A DNA stretch of 64,000 bases, taken from contig CANJKZ010000504.1 in assembly GCA_947471745.1 (NCBI GenBank), positions 659,014 to 723,013 of the forward strand, read 5' to 3'. The stretch is from Closterium sp. Naga37s-1 (lineage: Eukaryota > Streptophyta > Zygnematophyceae > Desmidiales > Closteriaceae). Numbering within the stretch: the first letter of the stretch is position 1; every line of letters starts with the position of its first letter. This document shows, piece after piece, positions 38,701 to 50,600 of the stretch. The position numbers were made by a program, and so were the translations under genes. The notes under the pieces were generated by a model, which did no database searches, had not been told where the DNA came from, and saw nothing but the letters and a program-made list of their open reading frames with translations.

Positions 38701-40150
38701 TAAGTCCTTCTGCCTGTCCTCAAAGACGTCCGTGCCAAGAGCACACTCACCCCCGACGGACGGAGGACAGTCAGACTCAGACTTAGCAACAAGACTAGTG
38801 GTTTAGTCGAGACGACAGGCAGTAGCAAAGTCAACAAGCTCAGAAACTAGGTCTGACACAGCAGTGGAATCAAAAGAAGGGTCAGTGACAACAGTGGCGA
38901 GAAGACGAGAGACAGCGGAAGTGGCAACATGAGCCAGGTCACACTCAGGGTCAGGAACGGCAAGAAGAGAGGACTCAGAAGGAGGCCGCAGAGGAACTCG
39001 CAGTGGAACAGAGGAAGGACGATGTGCCCTAATGGGAGTGTCGGGGACAGGAGGAGGACACGGACTAGGAACCCGACGACCAGTGCGACTGCGCGAACAA
39101 GTGAGGCAGGACGAGACTCAGGCTCACGATGCTCTGTAAGAGAGTCTGTCTGCGCAGCGTAAGGAGAAGGAGCAGGCAGTGGGGAGTCTGGCTACAACTG
39201 TGGCTGCGACTGGCAAGGCGGTGGACTCAGTAAGCAAGGAGGAAGGCCAATAGAAGACGGGAGACTAAGAACCTGGCGAAGGACCGAGTCAGGTGGCGGC
39301 AGAGACGACGGTGGCGGCGGAACAAAAAACGGGCGCTGCTGCACATTGCCTCCAGCACCAGTACCGCCCGACGCAGCACCCCCAGTACCAGCACCTCCAG
39401 CTCTAGGGTCAACAGCTCCAGTGCCTCCAGCTCCAGTGCCCCCAGCTCCAGTGCCTCCAGCTCAAGCGCCTTTAGTGCCAGGGTCTCCAGCTCCAGCTCC
39501 TCCAGCTCCAGCGCCGCCAGCGCCAGTGCCTCCAGCTCCAGTGCCTCCAGCTCCAACGCCTCCAGCGCCAGGGTCTCCAGCTCTAGCCTCTCCAGCTCTA
39601 GTGCCGCCAGCGCCCGTGTCCCCAGCTCCAGCACCTCCAGCGCCAGGGTCTGCAGCACCACCAGCCCTAGCAGCTCGAGTACCCCTAGAACGAGCACCTC
39701 TAAGACCAGCAACTTCAGCACCTCCGGCACCTCCAGCTCCAGCAGGAACTCCAACACCTCCACTCCGGAGGCGTGTGCGCTGAGCAAACCACTCGCGCAG
39801 CTGCTGCGGGGAGAGAGGCTCTGGCCGGGGAGACAGTCATGGCGAGGCACCCGCAGGACCTCCAGAAACGCGGTACCCCTAGGCTCAGCACCCCCAGACT
39901 CCGCACCCTCAGACTCAGCACCCCCAGGCTCCGTAACCTTAGGCTCAGGACCCCCAGGCTCCGCACCCTTAGGCTAAGCACCCCCAGGCTCTGCACCCGC
40001 AGGCTCAGCACCCCCAGACGTAGCACCCCCAGATGTAGTACCTCTAGCAGCACCTCAGTCTATAGCGACCTCGACAGGCACAGTCCCGAGGAGTGGGTCT
40101 ACTTGAGACACACCTAAGGGAGCAGGACCCTGAGGGGGGAGAGGATCTAC
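38701..40150 (-). pseudogene. E6 linker with Gly-Ala repeats
   Basis: From right to left: GA/PGG-type repeats (about 40060-39880) and the motif LSPQQLREWFAQR (about 39820-39780), followed by a long Gly-Ala-rich tract (39760-39350) coded by 15- to 18-bp units (GGAGCTGGAGGCGCT on the minus strand). A Pro/Ser-rich stretch then leads to RT. Same position and style as in E1 and E5. The plus-strand Pro-Ala frame 39346-39783 is only its complement. Confidence 0.72.
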
Positions 40151-41700
40151 CGGAGGGGGAACTGGAGCAAGAAAGAGCGGCGGGGGTGGGAGAGGGGCAG
40201 AGCGGTAGGGGAAGAGACGGTAAAAGGGAACCGTCTCGTCAAACGTGACGTCCTAAGAGGGGAGGACACGGCGCGAGGTGGGGTGGTAAAACTGCCAGCC
40301 AGGCGCATCAAGGGGAAAGCCAAGGAAGACACAGGGAATAGCGCGGGAGGAGAGCTTGTCCGCAGACGTATCGCAAACAAAGGCACGAGAGCCCCAGACC
40401 CGGAACACCGACGCATCGCCAACCTTCCCCGTCCAACACAGTGTCGGCGAGGTCTTTGGCAAGGAGACACCAGGCCAGAGGTTGAGCTGATGTGCAGCGT
40501 ACCGGACCGCAAACGACCACTGAAAATGGGGAGCAGCCGCATGGATCATGGAGGTACGAGCCACCTCCATGACTAAGCCGATGTGGCGCTCAGCAATCCC
40601 ATTTTGCTGCGGGGAGGCCGGAAGCTTGAATGACTGGAGGATGCCCTCCCATGACAAAATTCCCGCAAGAGGTCGGAGGAGAACTCACCACCTCTGTCAG
40701 AGTGCAGACGCAGGACAGGAAGGTCCTCGCGGAACTGCTCGCGGAGCTGGAGACGGAGTGTGCGGATCCAAGAGATCAAGACATCAGAGACCTCACCCTT
40801 GCTGCGCAAGGGGAAGACCGTGGTGTAACGCGTATAGTCGTCAACAACCAGCAGAAAGTAGCGCTCGCGACCCTGACCACTGACACGGGCTGGGCCCCAC
40901 ACGTCCATGTGGAGAGTCTGCAGGGGAGCAGTCGTCGAGGGAAAAGAGGAGGAGTGAGGAGCGGCGCGCTGCCGCCCCTCGACGCAAGGAAGGCAGGGCG
41001 GGGCAGGCGAGGGTGGGAGGGGAGGCAGAGACCTGGGAAGACCAGAAACAAGGAGGCGGGAGTGCATGCCACGAAGGCGTGGCAGGGAGGGGTGACCAAG
41101 TCGGTGGTGCCACAGGAGAGTCTGGTGCGACAGGAGGCGACACGAGCAGGGGGGTGCTACCGGACCTGACGCGGACACCTGGGCAGACGCAGCTACTTGA
41201 GAAGGCTCGGTAGCCAGTGTGTACAGACTCGACCCAGGCCTATGGGTGAACGTGGCCAGGTGACGGCCCGTCTGTGTACACGTGCAAATCGACACACGCT
41301 GACCCCCAGGAGTGGTGGTAGTGACCATCACATCCTGGAGGGCAGCGGTACTCACCAAGTTCGTAGAGGACGAGGGGAGGTGAAGATTTGATAATGAGCC
41401 GGACGGAACCGCCGGACACGGGAGAACAGTGGAGGAACGGGCAAGAACTGGGCCCCCTGAGGGGTCAGCCAGTCTGACCGGTACAGGTGCAGAGAGAGGA
41501 GTGAGGGTGGTAGTGTCGCGAAAGAAACAGCGGGAAGCACCTGAGTCAAGTGTAAAGGTGTGCAAGACCTCAGCAAGCGCAGTACCAGGGAGAGCAGACT
41601 CACTAGCACCTAGAGCAGCAGCCTCTATACCTGGGTTGGGCGGCACACACAGGCACACATAGCATCATAGTTAAGAACAAAGATATCAACTCCATACCTA
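40151..41700 (-). pseudogene. E6 protease, GAG-pre-integrase and integrase
   Basis: The frame 41658-40573 carries GIEAAALGASESA, HTFTLDSGASRCFF (protease), LLWHHRLGHPS and CLPCVEGRQ (pre-integrase), HMDVWGP and LRLHSDRGGEF. A shift near 40650 moves the rest to frame 40657-40253: SPQQNGIAERHIG (catalytic E), AVRYAAHQLNLW, FRVWGSRAFV and PCVFLGFPLDA. All three DDE residues are present across the two frames, and the C-terminal integrase region that E4 has lost is kept. Confidence 0.9.
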
Positions 41701-42943
41701 AGCAGCTCTGCCCAGCGGGGGCGCTCAGCCTCGTCACCAAACTCTGCGCGCCAAGCATCGTCTAGGCGGGAGAAGCAGTGGTGCTGAGAGTGAGGCTTCC
41801 TGCATGTCTGACCAGCACGCTCACCCGTGCGAATGACATACGGGCAGCAAAAACTACCCCCGGACGCCCCACGCTAAGCAAACGACTCACGAAGCTCCTG
41901 GGGAGAAGGGGTCTCGCTCCGACGCTGCTGTTGTTGCCTCTGGCCACCGCCAGAACCTCCCCTCTGAACAGCTCCAACCCGACTGCCACCACTCCCACTG
42001 CCGCCACTACCGCCACCCCCACCGCTGCCACCACCGCCGCCACCAACGCCCCCATTCCCGCCACCACTCCCACCGCTGCCACCACCTCCGCTACCTCCAC
42101 CACCTCCACTGCCGCCCCCACCACCACCCCCGCTGCCACCGCCACCACTCCTGCCACCCTTGCCCTTGCTGCTGCGGCGCTTCCCACTAATAGCAGAAGC
42201 AGCCCCGACATCCTCAGCACCAGGGATGTCAACAGCAGCAGCAGAGGCGTAGGAGGGGGCAAGGGGGGAGGGGGAGCACCCCTCAAAGAAGGGCGTGCGA
42301 GGAGTGCCAGGAGCGGCACCTACACCGACTACGCTAGTCTCAGCTGCAATGAGGTGCTTCTCGAGCAGGTCGACAGTAAGGTCTGTGGTGTCAAGTGCGA
42401 GAAAGTGGTCCGTGACAGCGCGAAGAGAGTCAGGGAGGCGGGTGACTATAAAGTAGAGAGTGATGTACATCGGGGGGGGGGGTTCCTGTGAAGGAACTCT
42501 GCTGGGAGGGCACCGCGGTAGCGAGCGTCGCTAGTGCGAAGGTGGGTAACGAGGTCCTCTACTGTGGCAAAGGCGGACAGCTCGGGAAACAGGTATGGCA
42601 GGAGGAGACGGCCTAGAGCAGCAGTGGCAGGCGAGGAGTAACGGGCGACTACAGCGTCGTACAGGGCCTGTGCAGTCCTGTGCTGTCCGAAGTGAGCGCA
42701 TTCGGCTAACGGAAGGTGGTTGCGAACGACTAAGCGAGCGGCAGCGTCACGGGTAAGCCAAAGTGAGCGAGTCGCACTGTCAGCTGTGGCGGGAGGGGGG
42801 AGAGAGGCTCCAGACGTGTGGTCAAACAACGAAACGCTGTCTCTAGAATCGCTCAGTAGGTACAGCTGTAAGTCGTCGAGCCACGTATCGAACTGGATCG
42901 GACGGCCCTCATGATCGAAGGTGAGTACACTGAGAGAAGCCAT
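41701..42943 (-). pseudogene. E6 gag
   Basis: ATG at 42943 starts MASLSVLTFDHEGRPIQFDT, matching E4 and E5. At 42472-42482 a run of 11 G (C on the gene strand) breaks the frame. The next part (42470-41874) gives TRLPDSLRAVTDHF and DLTVDLLEKHL, then a poly-Gly/Ser tract (42170-41980). After a stop at about 41872 comes the Cys/His module VIRTGERAGQTCRKPHSQHH-CF, then SRLDDAWRAEF and PRWAELL. The protein would form the particle core and bind RNA. Confidence 0.83.
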
Positions 42944-43916
42944 AGCGGGCAGAGCAGGGTGGCGCGCGACCAGCAGAGCAGCACGCAGGCAGGGCGGCGC
43001 GCGAGCACTAGGGAAGCGCGCAGGGTAAGGTAGGGTGGCGCACGGCTAGGGCGGCCAGCAGGGTGGCGCACAGCAGGGGTGGCTGCAGGGACGGGCACTA
43101 GCCGGGCGGCGCAAGCAAAAAGGCGGGCACGCGGGCTGCAAAAAGGGCGGCGAGCGGGCTGCCAGAGAGCGGTGCGTGGGCTGCCAGAGGGCGGCGAGCG
43201 GGCTGCAAGGGGCAGCGAGCGGGCTGCCAGAGGGCGGCGAGCGGGCTGCAAGGGGCGGCGAGCGGGCCGCAAGGGGCGGCGAGCGGGCTGCAAGGGGTGG
43301 CGCGCAGGCTGCAAGAGGGCGGCTCGTGGGCTGCAAGGGGCGGCGAGCGGGCCGCAAGCGGGCGGCGAGCAGGCTGCAGGGGCGGCGAGCGGGCCGCAGG
43401 CGAGCGGAGAGCGGGCTGCAGGGGCGGGGAGCGGGCCGCAAGCGGGCGGCGAGCAGGCTGCAGGGGCGGCGAGCTGGCCACAGGCGAGGGGCGAGCGGGC
43501 TGCAGGGGCGGCAAGCGGGCCGCAAGCGGGCGGCAAGGGCGGCGAGTGGGCTGTAAGGGCGGCGAGCGGGCCGTAAGGGCGGCGAGCGGGCCACAAGGGC
43601 GGCGAGCGGGCCGCAAGCGGGCGGCGAGCGGGCTGCAGAGGCGGCGCGCGGGCCGCAAGTGAGCGGTGAGCGGGCTGCAGAGGCTGCGCGCTGGCTTCAG
43701 GGGCAGCGCGCTGGCTTCAGGGGCAGCGCGTTGGCTGCAGGGGCGGCTCGCGGGCTGCTAAGGGCGGCGCGACGGGCTGCTAGGGGCGGCGCAGCGGCCA
43801 GCAGGGCGGCGGGCCGTTAGGGCAGGGCTGCAGGGCAGCTAGTGGGGCAGCTCTGTGATGGGCCCTAAAATAATTCGGTCCTAGGGAAGGACCTGCTCTG
43901 AAACCATGTCAAACTA
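42944..43916 (-). repeat. GC-rich leader and PBS of E6
   Basis: The PBS is at 43902-43916. From 43090 to about 43800, imperfect repeats of GGCGGCGAGCGGGCTGCAAG (plus strand), spaced roughly 20-27 bp, fill the leader. Open frames occur in all registers, but the predicted peptides are low-complexity and not credible. Confidence 0.7.
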
Positions 43917-44040
43917 TAGAACGAGAAAAATGAATGAACTATGAAAGAGTTGGGTACAAGTACTAACCCTGATTGGGTTGTACCCCTTATGGGCTACCCC
44001 ACTATAGCCTACACAAAGTAAACACTATAACATTTTGACA
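43917..44040 (-). repeat. 5' LTR of E6, 124 bp
   Basis: Matches 36774-36897 with five differences by eye. Confidence 0.92.
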
Positions 44041-44858
44041 CTGGATGGTGCGATCACACCAACGCTAAGAATGGGATGAACCTTGAGGTCCCATTCTTGG
44101 CCTCGTTCTTTTGAACGCGTCGCCATGCTTCTTCCCATCAGACTTGTCCTCCATGGCAACATTCCAGCACTGCTGGCAGTCCTTGCTGCCCACACACATG
44201 TGCTGTCCTTGAAGGCAGCAAGGAAGCACCAGTGGCAGTGCATGCTGCTGCCCACCTTACCATCAAACAAGGATGCGCTGTACTTTGCAAGCAGGGTGAG
44301 TGGGACTTTGTGAGCTATTCTTGCAGGAAACGACAGCCAGCCAGGCTGTCGGCCGTGCAATTTGCCGAGGGTGTTTTGATTCAGGCGGGGATTTTCCCTG
44401 TGTTCCGATCACGTGCGAGGGAGTTTCGGCTTCAGGGTGCTTTTTCACCCACCCTGTTTCGCCAGGGTAGAAATCCCGGAACCCTAATCAATCCAGGGGA
44501 AAAAAAAAACTACACTTTTTACACCAGGGTGACAAATCAAATGCACTTAAAAAATAAGGGTAAATGGCAAAACATGGCCCATAGCAAGGGTAATCAGGGT
44601 GGTTTACCCGTCAAAAGAGAGCCCTGATGAAGAGGCATAGTGGGACATAGGCTCCAACAAGGGAAAAGTAAACTGTTGATGCAACACCGAGTGTTAAGTA
44701 CGCCGTATTTTAAAACTCATGATGAGCCACACCGCACCACAGGGCAATCTTCCCCAAAACTAGTTAGACAACATGGTTCCAACTACGGTGGTGTCGCGTC
44801 GTTGCATGTCTTGCGCTAGCCAGCACTATGATGCTACACTACCCCCTCCTTGCTCTAA
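44041..44858. other. Unrecognised Cys-rich fragment and AT-rich sequence
   Basis: On the minus strand, 44360-44025 gives short frames with clustered cysteines (HCHWCFLAAFKDSTC, and in the neighbouring frame CVGSKDCQQC). This vaguely recalls CXXC zinc-binding repeats, but no family can be named and the frame is broken. Bases 44440-44625 contain AGGGTG/CACCCT words and an A10 run, shared in style with 25900-26000. Bases 44640-44858 hold nothing recognisable apart from the 3' flank of the next gene. Confidence 0.35.
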
Positions 44859-47607
44859 TCACAACCCACCACCACCTCCCACCTTCCCCCCTTCCCCAAC
44901 CACTCTTTTGCTGAACCAATACCGATCCTTATTAACACTCAGAAACCCAGCCCGTTCCTTTCCCCCAGTAACCCTCAGATTATCGATCAGCACAGACCAA
45001 GTCGACCCCAGCGTTCCCACAAACAAATCCGCCTCAGCTGCAAGAACCAGATTCACAAATGCGTTATCTGATGTCGGTCCCACGCCCACATCAGATTCAT
45101 ATGACTTCATGGATATATTAGCCGCGCCTTGCCGGGGAAAGCGTGTGTATTTGACGGCCCAGCGAGGGGAGAGCAGGCGAGTTGCTTCCTGCACCACATC
45201 CTGTTGGAGAGAGAGAGAGAGAATGGCAGGGAGACGGGGCGGAGGAAGGGGTTAAGTAACAGGGTGTGGCTTATGAAATGAGAGGAGGGAGACAGTAGGG
45301 ATGGGGAAGCGGGTAAGGAAAGAGGTTTCCTGGAGGTGCCTGGAGGAGGGAGGAAGTAGTGGAACGTAATTGAGAGGCGGCAACTTTTGAGTCGACTCAA
45401 AAGTCACCTGGAGGAGGGAAATGTGTGGAACGTGATGAAGTGATGTGAAGAGCAGGAGGAGTGCATGCACCATGCCACCTGAACCATGACCTTTTGGGCA
45501 GAGATGACGCCAGGGAGGGAAAGAAGGAGGTTCTATGACAGGCGAAGAGGACGGGGGGGAGGGAGTGGGGGGCGGGGAAGAAGGCATGGTTTGAGGTCCC
45601 ACCCACCCACCTGCTCACCCACCCACCTGCCCACATACCCAGCCACCCAACCACTCCCAACCACTCCACCTACCTCCATTTCCGTGCTCAGCCACATGGT
45701 GGTAACCTCCGGGAAGTTTCTCCGTGCCTTCTCAGCAAGTTCCAGATAGGCGGACAAAGGCAGCAGGCGCATTTCAGTGGACTTGTCTCCCTGTCTCACG
45801 TGCACTGCCACGTATCTCCTCCCCACGGCTGCCTCTCTGACTGCTGCCCATACAGGCTCTAGCCCTTGGTACCGCTTCAGATGCTTGGTCAATTTCTTGG
45901 AGGTCAGATGCACCTGTAGAAGGATATATAGGGAGTCGCAAGGTGGGTAGGCATGAGGCATGATACGGAGACGGGGGCTTTAAGGCAGGGTGGGTAGGCA
46001 GGCAGGCAAGCAGGCAAGCAGGCATGAAGACAGGCACAAACCACAGTCCCAATCTCTGATACTGTTGTCCTTGCACTGAGGCTTCACACAAAATCCTCCT
46101 CTCATTCACTCACCGATTCACTGACTGCCTCAGTCACACCCATCGCACTCACTCCACAACCTCTCACACCCACTCTTCGCCTTCCCCACTCATTCAGCCA
46201 CAGTAAAACCCTCACAGAACCTCACCTCTGGCCACCCATCCGCAAGAGCAGCAGCAGCCTGTTCTGCCACCTCCCTGGCAAACAACCACTCCCTCACATC
46301 CACTAACACCCATTTGTCGCCTTCCTCACTCATTCACCCCCACTGAAATCCTCACAGGAGCTCACCTCTGGCCACCCATCCGCAAGAGCAGAAACAGCCT
46401 GTTCTGCCGCCTCCCTGCCAAACACCCACTCCCTCATACCATATCCACTCACTCACATCCACTCTTCACCTTCCACGCCCATTTACCCGCCCTGACCCCC
46501 CAACAGAAGCTCACCTCTGGCCACCCATCCGCAAGAGCAGTAACCGCCTGTTCTGCCGCTTCCCTGCCAAACGCCTCGTGGCGAGCCTTGTTGGCGAGGT
46601 GGCACAGGAGTGGGCTGCGGTAGCGCATGAGGTAGCGAGTGGCCTGGGCAAACCACCAGCGCCTGCCGTCCACGTTGGTGCGGCCTATCAGGTGCCCATT
46701 CACCTCCACTGTCCTCTGCATGTGCTGCCACGGCCGGCCCCACAGCCTGGGAGGGTGAGAGGGGAGGGAGAGGCCGAGGGGGAGGCGAGAGAAGGGAGAA
46801 GGGAATACTGAGCAGCAGCAGCAGCAGCCTGTTTTGCCGCTTCCCTGTTAAACGCCTCGTGCCATGCCTTGTTGGCAAGGTGGCACAGGAGAGGGCTGCG
46901 GTAGCGCATGAGGTAGCGAGTGGCCTGGGCGAACCACCAGCGCCTGCCGTCCACGTTGGTGTGGTCTATCAGGTGCCCATTCACCTCCACTGTCCTCTGC
47001 ATGTGCTGCCACGGCCGCCCCCACAGCCTGGGAGGGTGAGAGGAGAGAGGGGGAGGGAGGGAGAGCAAGGCGAGAGAGGGGAGACGGTTTTAGAGTCAAC
47101 TAAAAATTCCACGCTGGTGCGGTCTATTTGGTGCCCCATCTCCACTGTCCTCGGCATGTGCTGCCACGGTCGCCCCCCATAGCCTGGAGGGTGCGAGGGG
47201 AGGGAGAGGGAGAGAGAGGCGAGAGAAGGGAGAAGAGCACGGGGAGGAGTGGATGGGACGAATGCAAGGCATAGTGGGAAGGAATGAGAGATGGGAGCGA
47301 GAATCGAGATACGCTTATATGTGGTTTGTACACAATGAGAGGAGAGGGAGGAATGTGAGTGCAAGGGGGGAATGGAGAGAAATCACGCACTCAAAAGCCA
47401 CCACCAAGTCTTGACTCAGTCAACACGTACACACACGCACACACACACAAGGACATGTGCACACGGACACATGCACACATGCACACATGCACACATGCAC
47501 ACATGCACACATGCACACATGCACACACGCACACAGACACACATGCACAAATGCACACACACGGACACACACACACACACACACAAACACACACACGCAC
47601 ACATGCA

Positions 47608-47654
<47 letters not shown>

Positions 47655-50600
47655 GCGCACGCACGCGCACACCCACCCACCCAAAACCGCTCCCACCTGG
47701 GGGGGTCATACAGAAAGAACCGAGTCGGCTTGGGAAAGCGCCCTCCCGAGAACGTCACAAGCCCTTTCCTCACCGCCCTCTTGTCCCCCGCCAACGCCTC
47801 CGCCCTCCTCCTACACTCCTTCGACGTCTCCGGAGCAAAATAACACGACCACCGCGACCTATCACCCCCCTTGCACCCCTCGTGATCCGCCCTCTCGTAA
47901 TACGTGATCACCATAATACGGTTTTCCTTAACCGCTTCTGCTAGCGCCCCTGTGAGCCAGCTGATCTGTGCGCCTATACCGAGGTACTGGCGGTATATCT
48001 GCCGCCCGTCCACCAATAAGAACCGCCGTGGCTTTTTCTCGGCTGGCCGTCCTTCCCTGCCTGGTGATTTCTCCTTCAGTCCCTCACTCCCCTTACTCGC
48101 TGCACCAGACGTATCCTGCCCTCCCAACCTCCTCCTTCCAGCAGCAGCGCTGGCTTTTCCTGATTCCAACTCGCTCTCTTTCCCCTCTTTCCCTTCTGCA
48201 CTCCCTTCCGGCTCCTCCTCTTCCCCCCCTCCTTGCCCATCCCGTTTCTCCCCCTCGGCCCTCGCCCCTCCGTCCGCTTCCTCCTCCCATGCCTCCTCGC
48301 CTTCGTCAAAGTAAGTGCAGTCCCGTGGGTGCTGGTGCAGCCACAAGTCATGCTGCACCCTGCGCGTGAGAGGAAGGTTGTCCTCATCCGCACCTGTAAC
48401 CTGTGATGGGAATGGGAATAGAGGAACGGGGAGGAAGGGAGCAGCACCAGAGGAAGCGTTGCAGCAGTGGTTGACCGATGGGGAAGGGTGGGAAGGGGAG
48501 AGCGAGCCAGCTCCCGTGGGTGCTGGTGCAGCCACAAGTCATGCTGCACCCTGCGCGTGACAGGAAGGTTGTCCTCATCCGCACCTGCCACCTGTGATGG
48601 GAATGGAACAGAGGGACCCGCAGGCTCTCCTCTCATCAGCACCGCCATACAGGCACAGCTTTACTTGTGCAGGATTGAGGTTCTGGAAGGCGAGGCAGAC
48701 GAAGGGTGAGAACTGGACACTAGTGGGGACCGGATCAGCAGAAGAGAGGACCGAACACAAGTGTGCGGTTCCATGGAACATTCTGCAATAGAACAGCGGG
48801 TGGAACCACACACTTATGTTCAACCAGCAACACACAAAGAATTTTACCACACTTGGGGAAGTCTAGAATGCCCCACTTACCCATGGAGGGAATGGCCTGA
48901 TCACATTCGGCTGCACGCCAATTCTTCGCTCCCTCCCCAACCTCCCCGCCCCGAAACCCGCCCCTCTCTTATCCGCAGCCCTATCCTCTCCTCCGCCACC
49001 TCTCCCTGTCTCTTCTTTGGCTTCGTCTCTCGCCCTCTCTGCTACCCCTGCCTTCTCCTCTGCCGTATCTGCCCCATCCGCTCCCAGCACGTCCTCTTCT
49101 TCCTCTGTTTCCACCACCTCCTCCAGCGATTGCTGCATCACAGCGTCCTGCAGTCGCGCCCCTTGCTGAAAACACACAGGCAGGGAGCCGTTGGGGGAGC
49201 GGGAGTCCAACAGGCTGTGGGGGTGGGTGGGTGGTGCGGTGGGGTATTGAGACGCAACAAAGAGCGATTGCTGCATCACAGCGTGCAGCAGTCTGGCTCC
49301 ATACAGTCTGCATCCCAGCGTGCTGCAGGGATGGGTGGTGCGGTGGGGTTTTGAGATAATCAGAGAGTGATTGCTGCATCACAGCGTGCTGCAGTCTGGC
49401 TCCCTGTTGAATCCACACAGGCAGGGAGCCGTTGGGGGAGCGAGAGTCCAACAGGCTGCAGGGGTGGGTGGGAGCAGAGAGGGCAGATTGCAAGTTGCAG
49501 CTGATTGCCTGTCCGCTCACCATCTCACGTAAGCACACAGGTGGTAGAGGTGAATCAAAGAACGACACTCAAACAAGCAGCGTGGGAAGTTGGAAAGGAG
49601 AGGCGAGGCCAAAGGGGGGACAGGGAGGAGGGAAGAGGGGCAACGGACGGGCCACGGTTGGGGTTGGGAGGAGGGAAAACGGGGGGGAAGAGGGAGAGAG
49701 AGGGAATACAGCAGCTTGTCTTACAGTGGAAGGGAGCAGGAATGGGAGAGGCAGATTTAATAACCACAAACATGCGAACAAACACACGAACAAGCACGCG
49801 AACAAGCACCGAGCCATACCGGTTCCTTGCACTGGCAGCACTGCAGTCTTCAATATAAGATGGATACGGCAGTTGGGCAGCACTCAGCACCTCAGCTATC
49901 GACCATCGTGGGCTCTCCACCCCCATCCCATCTCCCCCATTCCCCGAATCCCCATCTTCGTGTCTCGCCTCCCCACCTTCCGCAAACCCCTCCTCTTCCC
50001 TGCCACTGAAACCCAGTTTGAGAAGGTTCTTTTCGAGTCCTGATTCTGCCTCCTTGCTTGCATTACCCTCGGTCGCACGCACACCACCCACAATTCCCCA
50101 CACTCTTAGCAACCTCTCAGCCATCTCCCCCTCCCCTCCCTCCATCCCCTCCCGCCTCTGTGGCCGCCTTTCCCTTCCTAGGCGCCCTTCGTTCCCCTCG
50201 TCCAACCCACCCTCTCCATTTTCCCCTCCGCCTTCTCCTCCATCCGTTCCCTGATCGGAATTAACTCCATTTTCATCCGAATTCGTCTGATTCTCATCGC
50301 CATCTTCCTGCCATCTTGCCGCCTCTTCAGAAGCCAGCACCTGCCTGTGTCTGTCTAGTAGCTGCTGCAGTCTCGCCACGTGTTGGATCAGGACACGTGG
50401 CACTTCCTGGGACTCTCTCGTCACATCTGCAGCCACATCAGCAGGATCAGCAACAGAACCAGAAGCAGAAGCAGTAGTGTCACCAGCAGCATTCTTATCA
50501 CTACTGGTCACATTACCTGTGCCACCAGCACTACCAGCACCAGACCTCGTGCTGTTGCCTCTCCAACCCTCTCCAGCCCTATCCTTCTCCTCCTGCTCCA

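Larger units (their letters stand above)
36774..44040 (-). mobile_element. Copia element E6
   Basis: LTRs of 124 bp lie at 36774-36897 and 43917-44040 (5 differences by eye, about 96%). The flanks CTGCA/CTGGA match at 4 of 5. On the minus strand the PBS TGGTTTCAGAGCAGG (43916-43902) follows the right LTR, and CCTATGGGGGTG (36909-36898) precedes the left LTR. It keeps the fullest layout of the family: GC-rich leader, gag, protease, integrase, Gly-rich linker, RT, RNase H and 3' UTR. Frameshifts in gag, integrase and RT inactivate it. Confidence 0.93.

Noticed and set aside
43046-43658. Repetitive Ala/Arg/Pro proteins in all frames
   Set aside because: Compositional frames in the E6 leader repeats.
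47391-47907. Cys/Val-rich and His/Thr-rich proteins
   Set aside because: Translations of the (CA)n microsatellite in an intron.
48981-49568. Minus-strand 195-residue protein
   Set aside because: It joins three tandem intronic copies of an exon start out of frame. The real exon is 49165-48881 in another frame.
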